A stretch of 64,000 nucleotides of DNA from Campylobacter gracilis (GCF_001190745.1 NZ_CP012196.1:558001-622000); one strand, 5' to 3'; positions 51,724-61,279 are shown, counted from the first letter of the stretch. Notes: a model not told the origin generated them from the letters alone. Program-made: numbers and translations.

Positions 51724-52815
51724 TGCTCGCGGAATTCCGCGTAGGCATTGGCTTCGTTTGCACGGCTTGCGGCTAAATTTTAAGCCTCGATCGCGCTTTG
51801 AAATTTTATGCTCGTAAAATTTCGCCTTTTAAATTTAGTGGCGGAATGCGCGAGCAAAGCTTTAGATTTTGTCCGTTTCTGCGCGAGGCTCTGCCGCGTA
51901 GCGCTAGTTTTGAAATTTTAATGTTTAGACTTTTCTTGCAGTGCGTCTTTGCGATCAAATTTTAAATTTACGCTGCTTATAGGTTGCGAATTTTCTGTGC
52001 GACTTAAATTTTAAATTTAATCGCAAAGTCGGAATTTTAAAGCGGCAAAATTTAGATTTCGCGCGGCATCGAAGCGCTTTTAAAATTTAAGATAAATTTC
52101 GAAGCGGCGCAGTGTGGGAAAAACAGCAGCGCGGAGAATAGCGCGGTGCAGGCGGCGCAAAATGAGACCGCAACGGCGCGTGGTGTCATCGCGGCGCTGC
52201 CAAAAGACGGCAGCGCGGATATCGTAAATAGCGACGCAGTAAGCGAGCGTAGCGCAAAGAGGATGCCGCCGCGCGCTGTGGCGGCGCCAAGACGGGCAGC
52301 GCGGCAGCGAACATAACGCGCCGTGGCGAGCAGAGCACGGCACAGAATAGCATTGCGCCTCAGTGCGGAAATAATTTCTGCGGTAGCGGCGCAATTATGC
52401 GACGAGCTTTTGTATGCGAGCCATGAAATTCTCGCGCAATCTGCGTTTAAAATTTAAGCGCAAAAGCGCGCGGACTAAAATTTAAAAGTAAAATTTCAAA
52501 GCCGAACTTACGTCTTTTAAAATTTAAAAGCGAAATTTTAAAAGGCGCAGTCGCTGTCCGCAATACCTGCGCGCAGCAAACCGCTCAGGATTTAAATGGA
52601 CACTCCGGCGCATCGCAAGCCGCGTCAAATTTAAACAGACCGCATCGTCGCAGGACGGATATTTCGCAACGCCGAAGTGGAATAGAATTCCGCATCGTCA
52701 TGCCCAAGCGAAATAAAATTTCGCGTCGCTGAAAGACGCGAGATAAAACTCCGTGGCGGAGCAATAAAATTCCATCGCCGCGCAATCTGCGGCGATTTAA
52801 GATAGCGAGGTAAAG
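51724..52815. other. 1.09-kb repeat-rich spacer between infB and rbfA
   Basis: No convincing gene. The first part is dense in AAATTTTAAA words; 52681-52790 has about four degenerate copies of a unit like AATAAAATTYCGCRTCG spaced 21-31 bp; open frames here (for example 52080-52394, minus) are Arg/Cys-rich and look non-coding. Confidence 0.65.
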
Positions 52816-53181
52816 ATGAATCCGACCGAACTCAGAAGACTGCGCACGCAAAGCGTGCTAAAGCAGCTCATCCCCGAAGCGCTCGCAAGCCTTGAGGACG
52901 AGCTTTTGCGCGGGTTGTGCGTCACCGACGTGGAGTGCAAGCGCGGGCGCTACGACGCGTTCGTGTATCTGGATAAAAACGCCTTCGACGAGCGCGAGCA
53001 GGAATTCGTGCTCGAAAAGCTCGGCCGCGTGGCGAGATATTTGCAAAACTTCTGCGCCGAGGCGGAGGGCTGGTACCGCTGCCCCGCGTTTCACTTCAAA
53101 TTTGACGATCGCTTGGAGTATCAAAACAAAATGGACGATCTTTTTGACAAAATAGAGGAGGAGCTGCGCAAAAATGGTTGA
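52816..53181 (+). CDS. rbfA: Ribosome-binding factor A
   Basis: 121 residues in the RbfA pattern (NPTELRRLRTQSVLKQLIPE, VYLDKNAFDEREQEFVLEKL, YRCPAFHFKFDDRLEYQNKM). 16S maturation. Overlaps rimP by 8 bases. Translation coupling is likely. Confidence 0.88.
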   Translation: MNPTELRRLRTQSVLKQLIPEALASLEDELLRGLCVTDVECKRGRYDAFVYLDKNAFDEREQEFVLEKLGRVARYLQNFCAEAEGWYRCPAFHFKFDDRLEYQNKMDDLFDKIEEELRKNG

Positions 53182-53593
53182 TTTAGAGGCTTTGGCGCGC
53201 GAGTGCGGCGTGCAGCTTTACGACGTGGAGACGGTGAGCGAAAACGGCAGAACGATCTATCGCATCAGTATCACGAAAGCGGGAGGCGTGGGCCTAGACG
53301 ACTGCGAGCGACTATCGCGGCTGCTTTCGCCGATTTACGACGTGGAGCCGCCGCTTGAAGGCGAGTGGACGCTGGAGGTCGGCTCGCCCGGGCTTGAGCG
53401 CAAGCTAAGCAAGCCGCAGCATTTCGCAAACTCCGTGGGCGAGCTGGTGCGCCTAAGCTGCACGGACGGGCAGAAGCTAAGCGGCGAGGTGCTAGACTGC
53501 GAAGGCGGTGTGCTTAGGCTGCGCACGGACGGCGGCGAGGTAAGCGTGCGACTTGACGAGATCAAAAAGGCGCGAACCTACGTGCAGTGGTAG
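53174..53593 (+). CDS. rimP: Ribosome maturation factor RimP
   Basis: 139 residues: YDVETVSENGRTIYRISITK, DCERLSRLLSPIYDVEPPLE, WTLEVGSPGLERKLSKPQHF (the GSPGLxRxL signature). 30S assembly. Confidence 0.92.
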   Translation: MVDLEALARECGVQLYDVETVSENGRTIYRISITKAGGVGLDDCERLSRLLSPIYDVEPPLEGEWTLEVGSPGLERKLSKPQHFANSVGELVRLSCTDGQKLSGEVLDCEGGVLRLRTDGGEVSVRLDEIKKARTYVQW

Positions 53594-54311
53594 CGGCGGA
53601 GATTTAAAGCTCTGCGCGCAGCTTTGAAATTTTGCGAATGAGGCTTTAAAATTTGCCGCGCAAGATTTGCTGGTTTGAAATTTTGGCTTGGAATTTTGAG
53701 GTTTAAATTTTAAAATCGCTTTTGAAATTTACGGCTTCTAACTGTTCTTAGCCGCTCTTGATCTCTCGCGGCGCTCGGCGCAAAATTTTAAAATTCCGGC
53801 GCCGCTCGCCTGTTTTAAAATTTACGTCGCGCCGATAAAAGGTAATTTTCACGCCACCGGGCGGCGCTTTGAAATTTCAGATCGTACCGCTAAAAAGCAA
53901 GCTTCGTGGCGATTTCTGCTGCGTAAATTTTAATTCCCATGCCGCGCGTGCCGTTTTGAAATTTCACACTGCACCGCTAAATGATAAGTTTTGTGTGACG
54001 ATTGCGCGTTGTTTTGGAATTTCGCGTCGCGCCCGAAAGCGGCTAAATTTAAAATTTACGCGCTGTTTTTGGGTGCAGTAAAATTTCACGCTAAAATTCT
54101 GCTTGCGAAATTACAAAATTCCTGTGTCAAATTTTGCTTTAAAATTTTGTCCGCAAAATTTTAAGAGGTTAAATTCCGCCCATAAATTTACGCTTTAAAA
54201 CTCTGCGGGCGGAGGTTTGCGCGCGCTCGGCAGGAGTTTAATTATCCGCCGACGAATAATTGTTTGCCCGGCGAGATTTTATATGCCGGGTGAGCGTGCG
54301 GGTATTTGCGG
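53594..54311. other. 718-bp spacer with degenerate repeats
   Basis: No gene supported. TTTGAAATTTC-anchored repeats at about 53868, 53955 and 54012 with related following sequence (ACCGCTAAA...), plus AAATTTTA words. Confidence 0.6.
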
Positions 54312-54566
54312 CTACGAAGCGGAGATGCCGATTGTGGCTAGCAGCACGGGCGAGGTCATGAGCCCCACGATCGTAAGGATCCACGCTAATATCGCTATTA
54401 CGAGCGAGGCTTGCTTTTTGACGGCTTGATAGGTCGCGGCGATTGCGCACAAAAACGCAAGCGGAACGAAAACGATTCCTAGGAAAAAGATCCCTAAAAT
54501 TGCGAAGACTATGGAGAGTATCCCAAGCACGTTTGATTGGGGTTGAACGGTCGGTTGTTCAGACAT
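54312..54566 (-). CDS. DUF4190-like small membrane protein
   Basis: 84 residues, AAAGGA before the ATG at 54566. Polar start (MSEQPTVQPQSN) then GILSIVFAILGIFFLGIVFV and a second hairpin of membrane segments, as in DUF4190 proteins. Its upstream region holds a 12-base poly-C (poly-G on its own strand). Confidence 0.7.
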   Translation of the reverse strand: MSEQPTVQPQSNVLGILSIVFAILGIFFLGIVFVPLAFLCAIAATYQAVKKQASLVIAILAWILTIVGLMTSPVLLATIGISAS

Positions 54567-54599
54567 TTTAATCCTTTGAAGAAAATTCGTGTAATTCTA

Positions 54600-54611
54600 C
54601 CCCCCCCCCCC
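54600..54611. repeat. Poly-C/G tract (12) in promoter region of the DUF4190-like gene
   Basis: On the coding strand the G tract runs directly into TAGAAT, a plausible -10, 33 bases from the start codon. Length change would shift upstream elements relative to the -10. Confidence 0.75.
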
Positions 54612-55099
54612 TGAATTTGAGCTGAAATCAAGCCGCGACTTTTGAAATTTAATATTCGCGCCCGATTGCGATTTTGTCCTAGCACTCCATTAAAATTTTA
54701 CTTCGCAAAATCCGCGTTTGCGCGCTATCGGTAGACGCTCGTTCGCGCGATAGGCGAAAATTCTTGGCGCGCGAAACGGACGCCGCAAAATTTACGATTT
54801 AGGATAAAATTCTAAAACCTGTGGTAAGATTTCGCAGTTTTGTTCCCGCGCGGAATCTTGCTCCTACACATACGGCGCGTCGCTTGCACTCTGATAAATT
54901 TTGCGCTTAAAGCGAGGCTTGTAGCAGCAAATGTATTTGGAACGCAAGTCGGCGAACCGGTACGGCACGGGCGAGCGTAGGCGGGCAAGCGGGTTGCGTC
55001 CGAGGCGTAATCCGTTGCGGGCATACTAGGTTGCCGACTAGCCGCAAAATCGGCTAAGCGATCGCGGCGGAGCAGGACAATTTAAATTTTGGATATTTT
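54612..55099. other. 488-bp spacer, no gene seen
   Basis: Mixed AT words and GC-rich blocks. An open frame on the minus strand (54812-55024) is Arg/Thr-rich and not convincing. Confidence 0.6.
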
Positions 55100-56323
55100 A
55101 TGAACGACGAATTTTACATGGATTTGGCGCTGCGGGCTGCGTGGCGCTATCAGGCTCTGACGCTACCCAACCCCGCCGTGGGCTGCGTGCTTCTGGATAG
55201 GGGCGGCAGGGTTCTTGGCATAGGCGCGCACAAAAAGGCGGGCTTTTTGCATGCCGAGGCAAATGCCGTTTTCGCCGCGCTGTGCGATCTGGACGTAAAT
55301 TTTGCGCAGGATTTTGCTTGCGAATATGCCCGCGAATTCGGCGTTAAATTTCAAAACTTAGAGGCTCTAAAAAGTGCACTTTTGCAGCCGAGCTTTGCTT
55401 ATGATTTCATCTTAAACCGCCACGGCGGGCTTTTGCGCGGCGCTTGCGCCTACGTTACGCTCGAGCCCTGCGCGCATCGCGGCAAGACCCCGTCTTGTGC
55501 CGAGCTTTTGGCACAGCTCGGACTATCGCGCGTGGTAATCGGCGCGCGTGATACGAACGCGCAGGCTGCGGGCGGCGCGGAAATTTTACGCCGCGGGAGC
55601 ATAGAGATAAAATTTGACGTTTGCCATGCCGCGGCGGAAGAGCTTGCAGAGCCGTTTTATCTGGCGCGCGAGAGCGGCTTTTGCTTCATCAAAATCAACG
55701 CCACGCTAAACGGCGCGGCGCATGGGCGGATCGGCAGCGAGAAGCAGCGTGTGTTCGTGCATGAGCTGCGCAGCGTATGCGATTACGTAGGCGTGGGCGG
55801 GCAGACCGTGCGTGCCGATAGACCGACGCTGGACGTGCGTGCGGCTAAATTTGATGAAATTAGCGCTTTGGTGGGCAGCGTCGATAAGCCATTGCTAGAT
55901 ACTCGCGTCGCTAAACTCGGCGAAATTGGTACTTTAACAAACAGCACCGACAAGCTGATAAACACGTCGTGTACCGCGCCGCGAAATCTAAAGCTGCGCG
56001 CACCCGATGTGTGGATCCGCTCGCGCCGCGCACTTTCGGATTTTGATGCGAGCATCCCGCTTTTCGGCGTCGCAGGGCGCAAGGTGGAGGTCTCGCGCTC
56101 GCTGCCTGCGGACGCAAAAATCACGATGATAGAGGCGGGGGCGAGTTCGTTTGACGAGTTCGCGCAGTTTGCGAGCCACGCGCTTATTTTTTACAGCGCG
56201 CAGATGAGGAACGCGGGAAATTTTAGAGCAAATGCCGCGCTACGGCCGCTTTTTATATCTCGCGCGGGCGATCCGCACCTAGAAGCGAACGAATTCTACG
56301 GCTGGTTTAAAATTTTAAAGTAG
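55100..56323 (+). CDS. ribD: Riboflavin biosynthesis protein RibD (deaminase/reductase)
   Basis: 407 residues. Deaminase domain with zinc motifs HAEANAV and PCAHRGKTPSC; reductase domain starts near FIKINATLNG and GGQTVRADRPTLDVR. Between that motif and APDVWIRSR there is an extra ~50-residue insertion made of an imperfect 22-residue duplication (55826-55891 and 55892-55957). Overall longer than usual (about 330-370). Two early steps of riboflavin synthesis. Confidence 0.9.
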   Translation: MNDEFYMDLALRAAWRYQALTLPNPAVGCVLLDRGGRVLGIGAHKKAGFLHAEANAVFAALCDLDVNFAQDFACEYAREFGVKFQNLEALKSALLQPSFAYDFILNRHGGLLRGACAYVTLEPCAHRGKTPSCAELLAQLGLSRVVIGARDTNAQAAGGAEILRRGSIEIKFDVCHAAAEELAEPFYLARESGFCFIKINATLNGAAHGRIGSEKQRVFVHELRSVCDYVGVGGQTVRADRPTLDVRAAKFDEISALVGSVDKPLLDTRVAKLGEIGTLTNSTDKLINTSCTAPRNLKLRAPDVWIRSRRALSDFDASIPLFGVAGRKVEVSRSLPADAKITMIEAGASSFDEFAQFASHALIFYSAQMRNAGNFRANAALRPLFISRAGDPHLEANEFYGWFKILK

Positions 56324-56408
56324 AGCAAAACAGTACTGTAGCTGCAGAAATAGTATTTTAATCAAAATTTTGTGTTTGCCTGGCAAAAAACAGTAGCGAC
56401 TTTAATAC

Positions 56409-57062
56409 CTAAAAACTCTTTGCTATTATCGGTATAATTACTAAGAGCGCGATTATAAGCAGTACTATCAATAGTGCTTTGTCAATTTTGTAGTGTCTTT
56501 TGCTACTGCAATTTTGCAAAAATTTCCCCAGCTCATATTCGCTGCTCTTGAATAGCCAAGCTGTCCAAATTATCCCTAAAAATAGACACATTGCTGAAAA
56601 TGCCGCATTTGACTTTTGCCATACGATCGTACCGAAAATCATAAATAAAGATAGTATGTTTACGATGAATATACCTATCGTCGCAAATGCGATGAAAAAT
56701 ATGAAATTTAGCTTGCGATCGATACCTTTGACGTAAAAATCGCTCAAACTACTGCTGATGTAAAAGGCGAATAGCTCAAGAATCGCCGTCGTAAAAGGCA
56801 GGCGAATATCGCCCGGAAATAAAAAATAGCCCTTCAAAAAACCTATTACATCGAGGCCCGAGAGCATTGTAAGGTGCCACGAAGCAACGTAAAATGAAAT
56901 CAAAAAAACTGCCAAAAAGACATTGCCTAAAAGAAACTTGTAAATTAGGTATTTTATGTTTTTGCGCACCTTGGCTCCCTGAAATTTCGCGAGATTATAC
57001 GGCAAATTTGCTTTTAACAGGCTCAAATCGGCAGGAAAATTTGATGAGTGAAATTTAGCCAA
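56409..57062 (-). CDS. Membrane protein, duplicate 1
   Basis: 217 residues, about four membrane segments after a basic N-terminus (NLAKFQGAKVRKNIKYLIYK). Near-identical to the gene at 57658-58293 through ~residue 130 (GYFLFPGDIRLPFTTAILEL shared), diverging after it. Family not recognised. Confidence 0.65.
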   Translation of the reverse strand: MAKFHSSNFPADLSLLKANLPYNLAKFQGAKVRKNIKYLIYKFLLGNVFLAVFLISFYVASWHLTMLSGLDVIGFLKGYFLFPGDIRLPFTTAILELFAFYISSSLSDFYVKGIDRKLNFIFFIAFATIGIFIVNILSLFMIFGTIVWQKSNAAFSAMCLFLGIIWTAWLFKSSEYELGKFLQNCSSKRHYKIDKALLIVLLIIALLVIIPIIAKSF

Positions 57063-57220
57063 AATTTTGATGCGTAGTTTAAATTTGCGGCTCTATTTAC
57101 AGCTCAATTCGCGGCGCGAAATTTTAAATTTTAGCGGCGCGATGCACTTGGCTAAATTTAAAAATGTAGCGCGCGTTGTGTCGTTTCCACGCTATTAAAA
57201 TAGAAGGCGTTTGGCTAAAT

Positions 57221-57501
57221 TTAAAACCACTCCGTATGTTCGATAAATTTCGCTGCATTTGCCAGTGCGGGTATGCTATAAGTCCAAAGCTCTGGCTTTT
57301 CAAAAGGGGTGTAGATATTATTCAAATACAAAGCTAAATTTACGACAAGCAGTAGAAAAATATATAATTCTTTTTCATAAAAGGAAAAACGGCGCAAACC
57401 AAGACTACTATCAAATTTAATGCGATAAGAAAACCTATGTAATTAATATCTATAAAGGCGCAAAGTAAGCCTAAAATCGCGATTAATATATGTTTTTTCA
57501 T
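57221..57501 (-). pseudogene. Small membrane protein gene, frameshifted
   Basis: ATG 57501 with AAAAGGA. The first frame gives two hydrophobic segments (KKHILIAILGLLCAFIDIN...IGFLIALNLIVVLVCAVF) and stops after 53 residues; another frame continues sensibly (YIFLLLVVNLALYLNN, EKPELWTYSIPALANAAKFI) to 57221. Adding one A to the five-A run at 57385-57389 (+ strand) joins them. A remnant of the same 3' end lies at 58470-58523. Confidence 0.6.
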
Positions 57502-57657
57502 ATCCAATTGTCGTCCTTTTTAATTCCTGCAATTATAATGCGTAGGTTTAAATTTTGATAAAAATATTTCGTGCTTAAAATTTTGTCGCGCCGTGCGGGC
57601 GATTCGCACTTATGAAATTTAGCGCAGACGGACGAAATTTAAACGGGGTGCTTAGCT

Positions 57658-58293
57658 TTATTTAGATTCAAAAACGATAAAGTTTAGCCATATTATTACG
57701 CCTATAAGCAATAAAATAGACGATAGTGTTTCGTTGGCATTCCAGCGCCTTTTTAGACTAACGATTTGTAAAAATTTACTGAGCTCGTAATTACTTTTGC
57801 GAAATGAAAATGCCGTAGAATAGGTGCCTATGAATAATATCGCGGCGGATAATATTGCTACTAGTTTTTTATCCAGATCCAGACCGAATAGCATAAAACC
57901 GAATACTATGATATAAGTAACGGCGGTAAGCGCCAAAATTCCTATCGTCGCAAAGGCGATGAAAAATATAAAATTTAGCTTGCGATCAACCTCTTTGACG
58001 TAAAAATCGCTCAAACTGCTGCTGACGTAAAAGGCGAATAGCTCAAGAATCGCCGTCGTAAAAGGCAGGCGAATATCGCCCGGAAATAAAAAATATCCCT
58101 TCAAAAGGCTCATAACATCGATATTTGAAATATTTTCAATATGCCACGAAACAACGTAAAATGAAATCACAAAAATGGCTAAAAATACGTTACCCAAAAA
58201 GAACTTGTAAATTAGGTATTTTATGTTTTTGCGCACCTTGGCTCCCTGAAATTTCGCGAGATTATACGTCAAATTTGCTTTTAACCGCCTCAA
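57658..58293 (-). CDS. Membrane protein, duplicate 2
   Basis: 211 residues, paralogue of the 56409-57062 gene; starts MRRLKANLTYNLAKFQGAKV. The C-terminal third differs. Both copies are followed (rightward) by similar sequence, showing a ~1.26-kb tandem duplication. Confidence 0.65.
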   Translation of the reverse strand: MRRLKANLTYNLAKFQGAKVRKNIKYLIYKFFLGNVFLAIFVISFYVVSWHIENISNIDVMSLLKGYFLFPGDIRLPFTTAILELFAFYVSSSLSDFYVKEVDRKLNFIFFIAFATIGILALTAVTYIIVFGFMLFGLDLDKKLVAILSAAILFIGTYSTAFSFRKSNYELSKFLQIVSLKRRWNANETLSSILLLIGVIIWLNFIVFESK

Positions 58294-58856
58294 ATCGGCA
58301 GGAAAATAATGAGTGAAATTTGACAGAATTTTGATGCGTAGTTTAAATTTACGGTTTTATTTACAGCTCAATTCGCGGTGCTGAATTTTTAAATTTAGAG
58401 GCGCGGTATGCTGGCTAAATTAAAATGTAGCGCGTTATGTCATTTCAGCGCTATTAAAATGGAAGGCGTTTAACTAATTTTAAACCATTCCAAGCTTCTG
58501 CCAAATTTCACCGCATTTGCCAGCCTGCCGTTTCCGTCAAATTTAAAATTCTACAAACGCGTATAGGCGCCGTTTTGAATGATACAGCGATCTGCTGCGT
58601 AAAATTCTACTATTTTGCGCGTACAGCGCCCGATTTTTAAATGGCGTCCGCGGGGCGAAATTTTAAAATTCCGCCACGCGAAAGGATTTAAAATTCACAA
58701 CGAGCGTAAAATTTTAAAATTTAAAATCTCGAAATTCAAAATTCCGGAATTCCACGGCGCGGGCAAAATTAAAATTTAAAACTCAAGCCAAATTTTAAAT
58801 TTCAAACCGAGCGGAATTCTAAATTCTAAATTGAGCGGAATTTTAAATCCAAAAAT
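58294..58856. other. 563-bp spacer with duplication remnant
   Basis: 58294-58530 repeats the sequence at 57063-57270, including a gene-end remnant (minus strand LANAVKFGRSLEWF, 58470-58523). The rest is made of AAATTTTAAA words. No intact gene. Confidence 0.65.
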
Positions 58857-59834
58857 TTAATGACTATGCCCCAAATGCACGCCTGCGGCATTTGATCTTA
58901 CTTCGCAGATGAGCTCGCCGCCACACTCGTTTTCGCTGCTTTCAAGTTGTAGCGTCGTGTGCGTGATGCCCAGATGCTCCATTTCGTGCGATATTTCGGC
59001 CATGATCTGCTCCGCCTCGCGTACGCTCAGCTCGCCGCTAACCACGATGTGAGCCGTGAGCGCGTTTGCGCCGCTTGTTATGCTCCAGACGTGCAGGTCG
59101 TGCACCGAAAGCACGCCGTCTACGCCCCTGATCTGCGCGACGAGCCCGTCCAGGCACACGCCCTTTGGCGAGCCTTCCATGAGGATGTTTAGGCTGTCTT
59201 TTAGCACGCCCCAGCCGCTTTTTACGATGAGCGCGGCCACGAGCACGCTAGCTGCCGCGTCCGCCCAGCCCCAACCAAAGCACATCATCAGCAGTGCCGC
59301 CGTGATCGCGCCCACCGAGCCTAAAGCGTCGCCCAGCACGTGCGCATAGGCGCCGCGCATATTGACGTTTTCTCTCACGTCGCCGCCGCGCAGCATATAA
59401 TAGGCCACGACGATATTTACGACAAGTCCCAGCGTGCTGATGGCGAGCATGCCCGTGGTGGCTACTTCTGGCGGGTTTTGCAGGCGCCGCGTCGCTTCGA
59501 TAACGATAAAAACGGCGATGACGATGAGCATGACGGCGTTTATCGTCGCGGCTAAAATTTCGATCCGCCTGTAGCCGAAGGTATTTTGCAGATTGCCCTT
59601 GCGTTCGCCGAATTTAAACGCAAATAGCGAAAGCCCGAGTGCTGCGGCGTCTGATAGCATGTGTCCGGCGTCGGAGAGTAGGGCGAGCGAGTTCGTCGCG
59701 AAGCTGCCCGCGACCTCGACTAGCATATAAGCGAATATTATAAGGAAAGAATTTCTCAAAACGACCTTGTTTGACGCGTGCGAATGCGCGCAGTGGGCGT
59801 GATTTTCGTGCATTTTGACCTCGCTTTTGGACAA
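58857..59834 (-). CDS. CDF-family metal cation exporter (CzcD/ZitB-like)
   Basis: 325 residues. His-rich N-terminus (HENHAHCAHSHAS) and C-terminus (HLGHSH), six membrane segments with the CDF site LLSDAGHMLSDAAAL (HxxxD) and YAHVLGDALGSVGA, then the cytoplasmic domain. Probably exports zinc. Confidence 0.92.
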   Translation of the reverse strand: MSKSEVKMHENHAHCAHSHASNKVVLRNSFLIIFAYMLVEVAGSFATNSLALLSDAGHMLSDAAALGLSLFAFKFGERKGNLQNTFGYRRIEILAATINAVMLIVIAVFIVIEATRRLQNPPEVATTGMLAISTLGLVVNIVVAYYMLRGGDVRENVNMRGAYAHVLGDALGSVGAITAALLMMCFGWGWADAAASVLVAALIVKSGWGVLKDSLNILMEGSPKGVCLDGLVAQIRGVDGVLSVHDLHVWSITSGANALTAHIVVSGELSVREAEQIMAEISHEMEHLGITHTTLQLESSENECGGELICEVRSNAAGVHLGHSH

Positions 59835-59899
59835 ATTTTAGTTAAATTATACCCAAAAAAGCGCCTAAATTTTATCTATTTCGCCCTCTAGCTCGATGT

Positions 59900-60739
59900 T
59901 TACGCGCTTGCCGATGTCTTTAACTTGCTAAACTCTTCCACTAGCCTCGGCGCGTCATCAAGACTGATCGCAAATGTCCATAGATAGGTAAGCACCGAGT
60001 AGATGTGACCCGCATTTGCATGATTGCTCGAGAGTAAAAATATCGCCAAGCTAAAAATCGCCGCCGCACTCGCGCCGATGATAAAAAAACTCATTGCCTC
60101 TCTGTTTGAAATGCGGATACGAAGCTTTGAAAGTACGTCGTAGTGGCGATTTAGCGTGTTTTCGTCGCCTACGCTTATGCGTCCTGCTTCGCGCTCCAGC
60201 TGGTTGTTTAGCTTTAGATACAAGCGGTCGTTTTTAGTGATGTATTTTGGTAGCAAAATGCCAAAAACCGCGAGCAGAGCAAAAACGGCCAAACCTACGT
60301 AGAACTCGATAAACAAAAGCATGATCGCCGAGCCGAAAATCGAGACGACCGAGGTGAAAAATACGGGAAAGTGCTGCTCGAAAAAATCCACGAATTCGCG
60401 AGATAAATTTGCCCTTGCGATTATGACGCTTTCGTCTTTTGCGGCTCTTTTTTCGTTCATTATCACGCTTACGGCAAGTCCTGCATATATCCTAGTAAAT
60501 ACCTGCGTATCCACACGCCGCCTAATCGAGCCGAGTCCCCAGCCGACAAACACTAAGCCCGAGTAGCTAAGCGCTAAAATCGTATCGCCCGCTACGATGG
60601 CGTTTATGGCTATGCCGGCTAGTACGGGATAGGCGAGAAATAGCCCGTTTTCCGCCAAAACTAGACTAAACGTTAAAAACAGTCTTTTAAAGTTTTTCTT
60701 TGCTATGAGCGTTAGCGTCTTAAATGCGCTATTTTGCAT
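59900..60739 (-). CDS. ABC exporter six-membrane-segment domain without ATPase
   Basis: 279 residues, six hydrophobic segments in the ABC exporter type I arrangement, with coupling region RRRVDTQVFTRIYAGLA. No nucleotide-binding domain follows and none is encoded nearby. Perhaps a stand-alone family member or a degenerate half-transporter. Confidence 0.7.
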   Translation of the reverse strand: MQNSAFKTLTLIAKKNFKRLFLTFSLVLAENGLFLAYPVLAGIAINAIVAGDTILALSYSGLVFVGWGLGSIRRRVDTQVFTRIYAGLAVSVIMNEKRAAKDESVIIARANLSREFVDFFEQHFPVFFTSVVSIFGSAIMLLFIEFYVGLAVFALLAVFGILLPKYITKNDRLYLKLNNQLEREAGRISVGDENTLNRHYDVLSKLRIRISNREAMSFFIIGASAAAIFSLAIFLLSSNHANAGHIYSVLTYLWTFAISLDDAPRLVEEFSKLKTSASA

Positions 60740-60821
60740 AAAAATCCTTCGGTTAAAATCGCGCGGATTTTAGCTGATTTTAAAATTCGCGTCAAATTTT
60801 TTGAAATTTTTGCTGTAACTC

Positions 60822-60850
60822 TTGACATTACAACAAAATTTGACTATACT
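60822..60850 (+). promoter_or_regulatory. Sigma-70 promoter of the cupin gene
   Basis: TTGACA (60822-60827), 17 bp, TATACT (60845-60850). A TTACAAC half-site lies within the spacer (60828-60834). Confidence 0.75.
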
Positions 60851-60860
60851 TCGCTCATCG

Positions 60861-60883
60861 GTTGTAAGTTATAACATTACAAC
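60861..60883. promoter_or_regulatory. GTTGTAA-N9-TTACAAC operator
   Basis: Perfect 7-bp arms around a 9-bp AT-rich centre, overlapping the expected transcript start of the cupin gene; the third half-site at 60828 repeats the motif. A repressor site by position. The regulator is unknown; Rrf2 at 63085 is one candidate, an HxlR/MarR protein elsewhere another. Confidence 0.7.
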
Positions 60884-60904
60884 AAAAAATATAAGGAGAC
60901 AAAG

Positions 60905-61279
60905 ATGTCAAACTTCAAGATCGTTTCAACGAAAAGCGAACCGAGAGTCGAGCTAAAAGAAGCTCTAGGCTTGAGCGGCTGTGAGCTTTCTATCAACGAG
61001 CTTCCCGCAAACGCGAGCGTGCCGTTCGTGCATTCGCACAAGCAAAACGAGGAGCTTTACTTGGTGCTAAAAGGCGGCGGCGCGCTCTTTATCGACGGCG
61101 AGGAGAAGGCGGTCAAGGAGGGCGATGCGATCCGTATCGATCCGGCAGGCAAAAGATGTTTCAAAGCGGGCGCGCAAGGGATGAAATTTATCTGTATCCA
61201 GACTAAACGCGGAAGCCTGGAGCAGTACACTAACGGCGACGGCGTGATAAACGACGATGTAAAGCCAAGCTGGCTGTAA
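60905..61279 (+). CDS. Cupin-domain protein
   Basis: 124 residues, ATAAGGAG upstream. Cupin motifs VPFVHSHKQNEELYLVLKGG and later GDAIRIDPAGKRCFKAG. Metal site residues H, H, E present in the first motif. Small single-domain cupin, enzyme or sensor unknown; controlled by the operator above. Confidence 0.85.
   Translation: MSNFKIVSTKSEPRVELKEALGLSGCELSINELPANASVPFVHSHKQNEELYLVLKGGGALFIDGEEKAVKEGDAIRIDPAGKRCFKAGAQGMKFICIQTKRGSLEQYTNGDGVINDDVKPSWL

Noticed and set aside
52080-52394. Open frame of 104 codons on the minus strand between infB and rbfA
   Set aside because: Arg/Cys-rich, no ribosome site, made of GC-rich repeat blocks; looks non-coding.
53869-54081. Open frame of 70 codons after rimP
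   Set aside because: Its sequence is the degenerate TTTGAAATTTC repeat; no ribosome site.
54217-54429. Plus-strand open frame opposite the DUF4190-like gene
   Set aside because: Antisense shadow; the minus-strand frame has a ribosome site and proper membrane segments.
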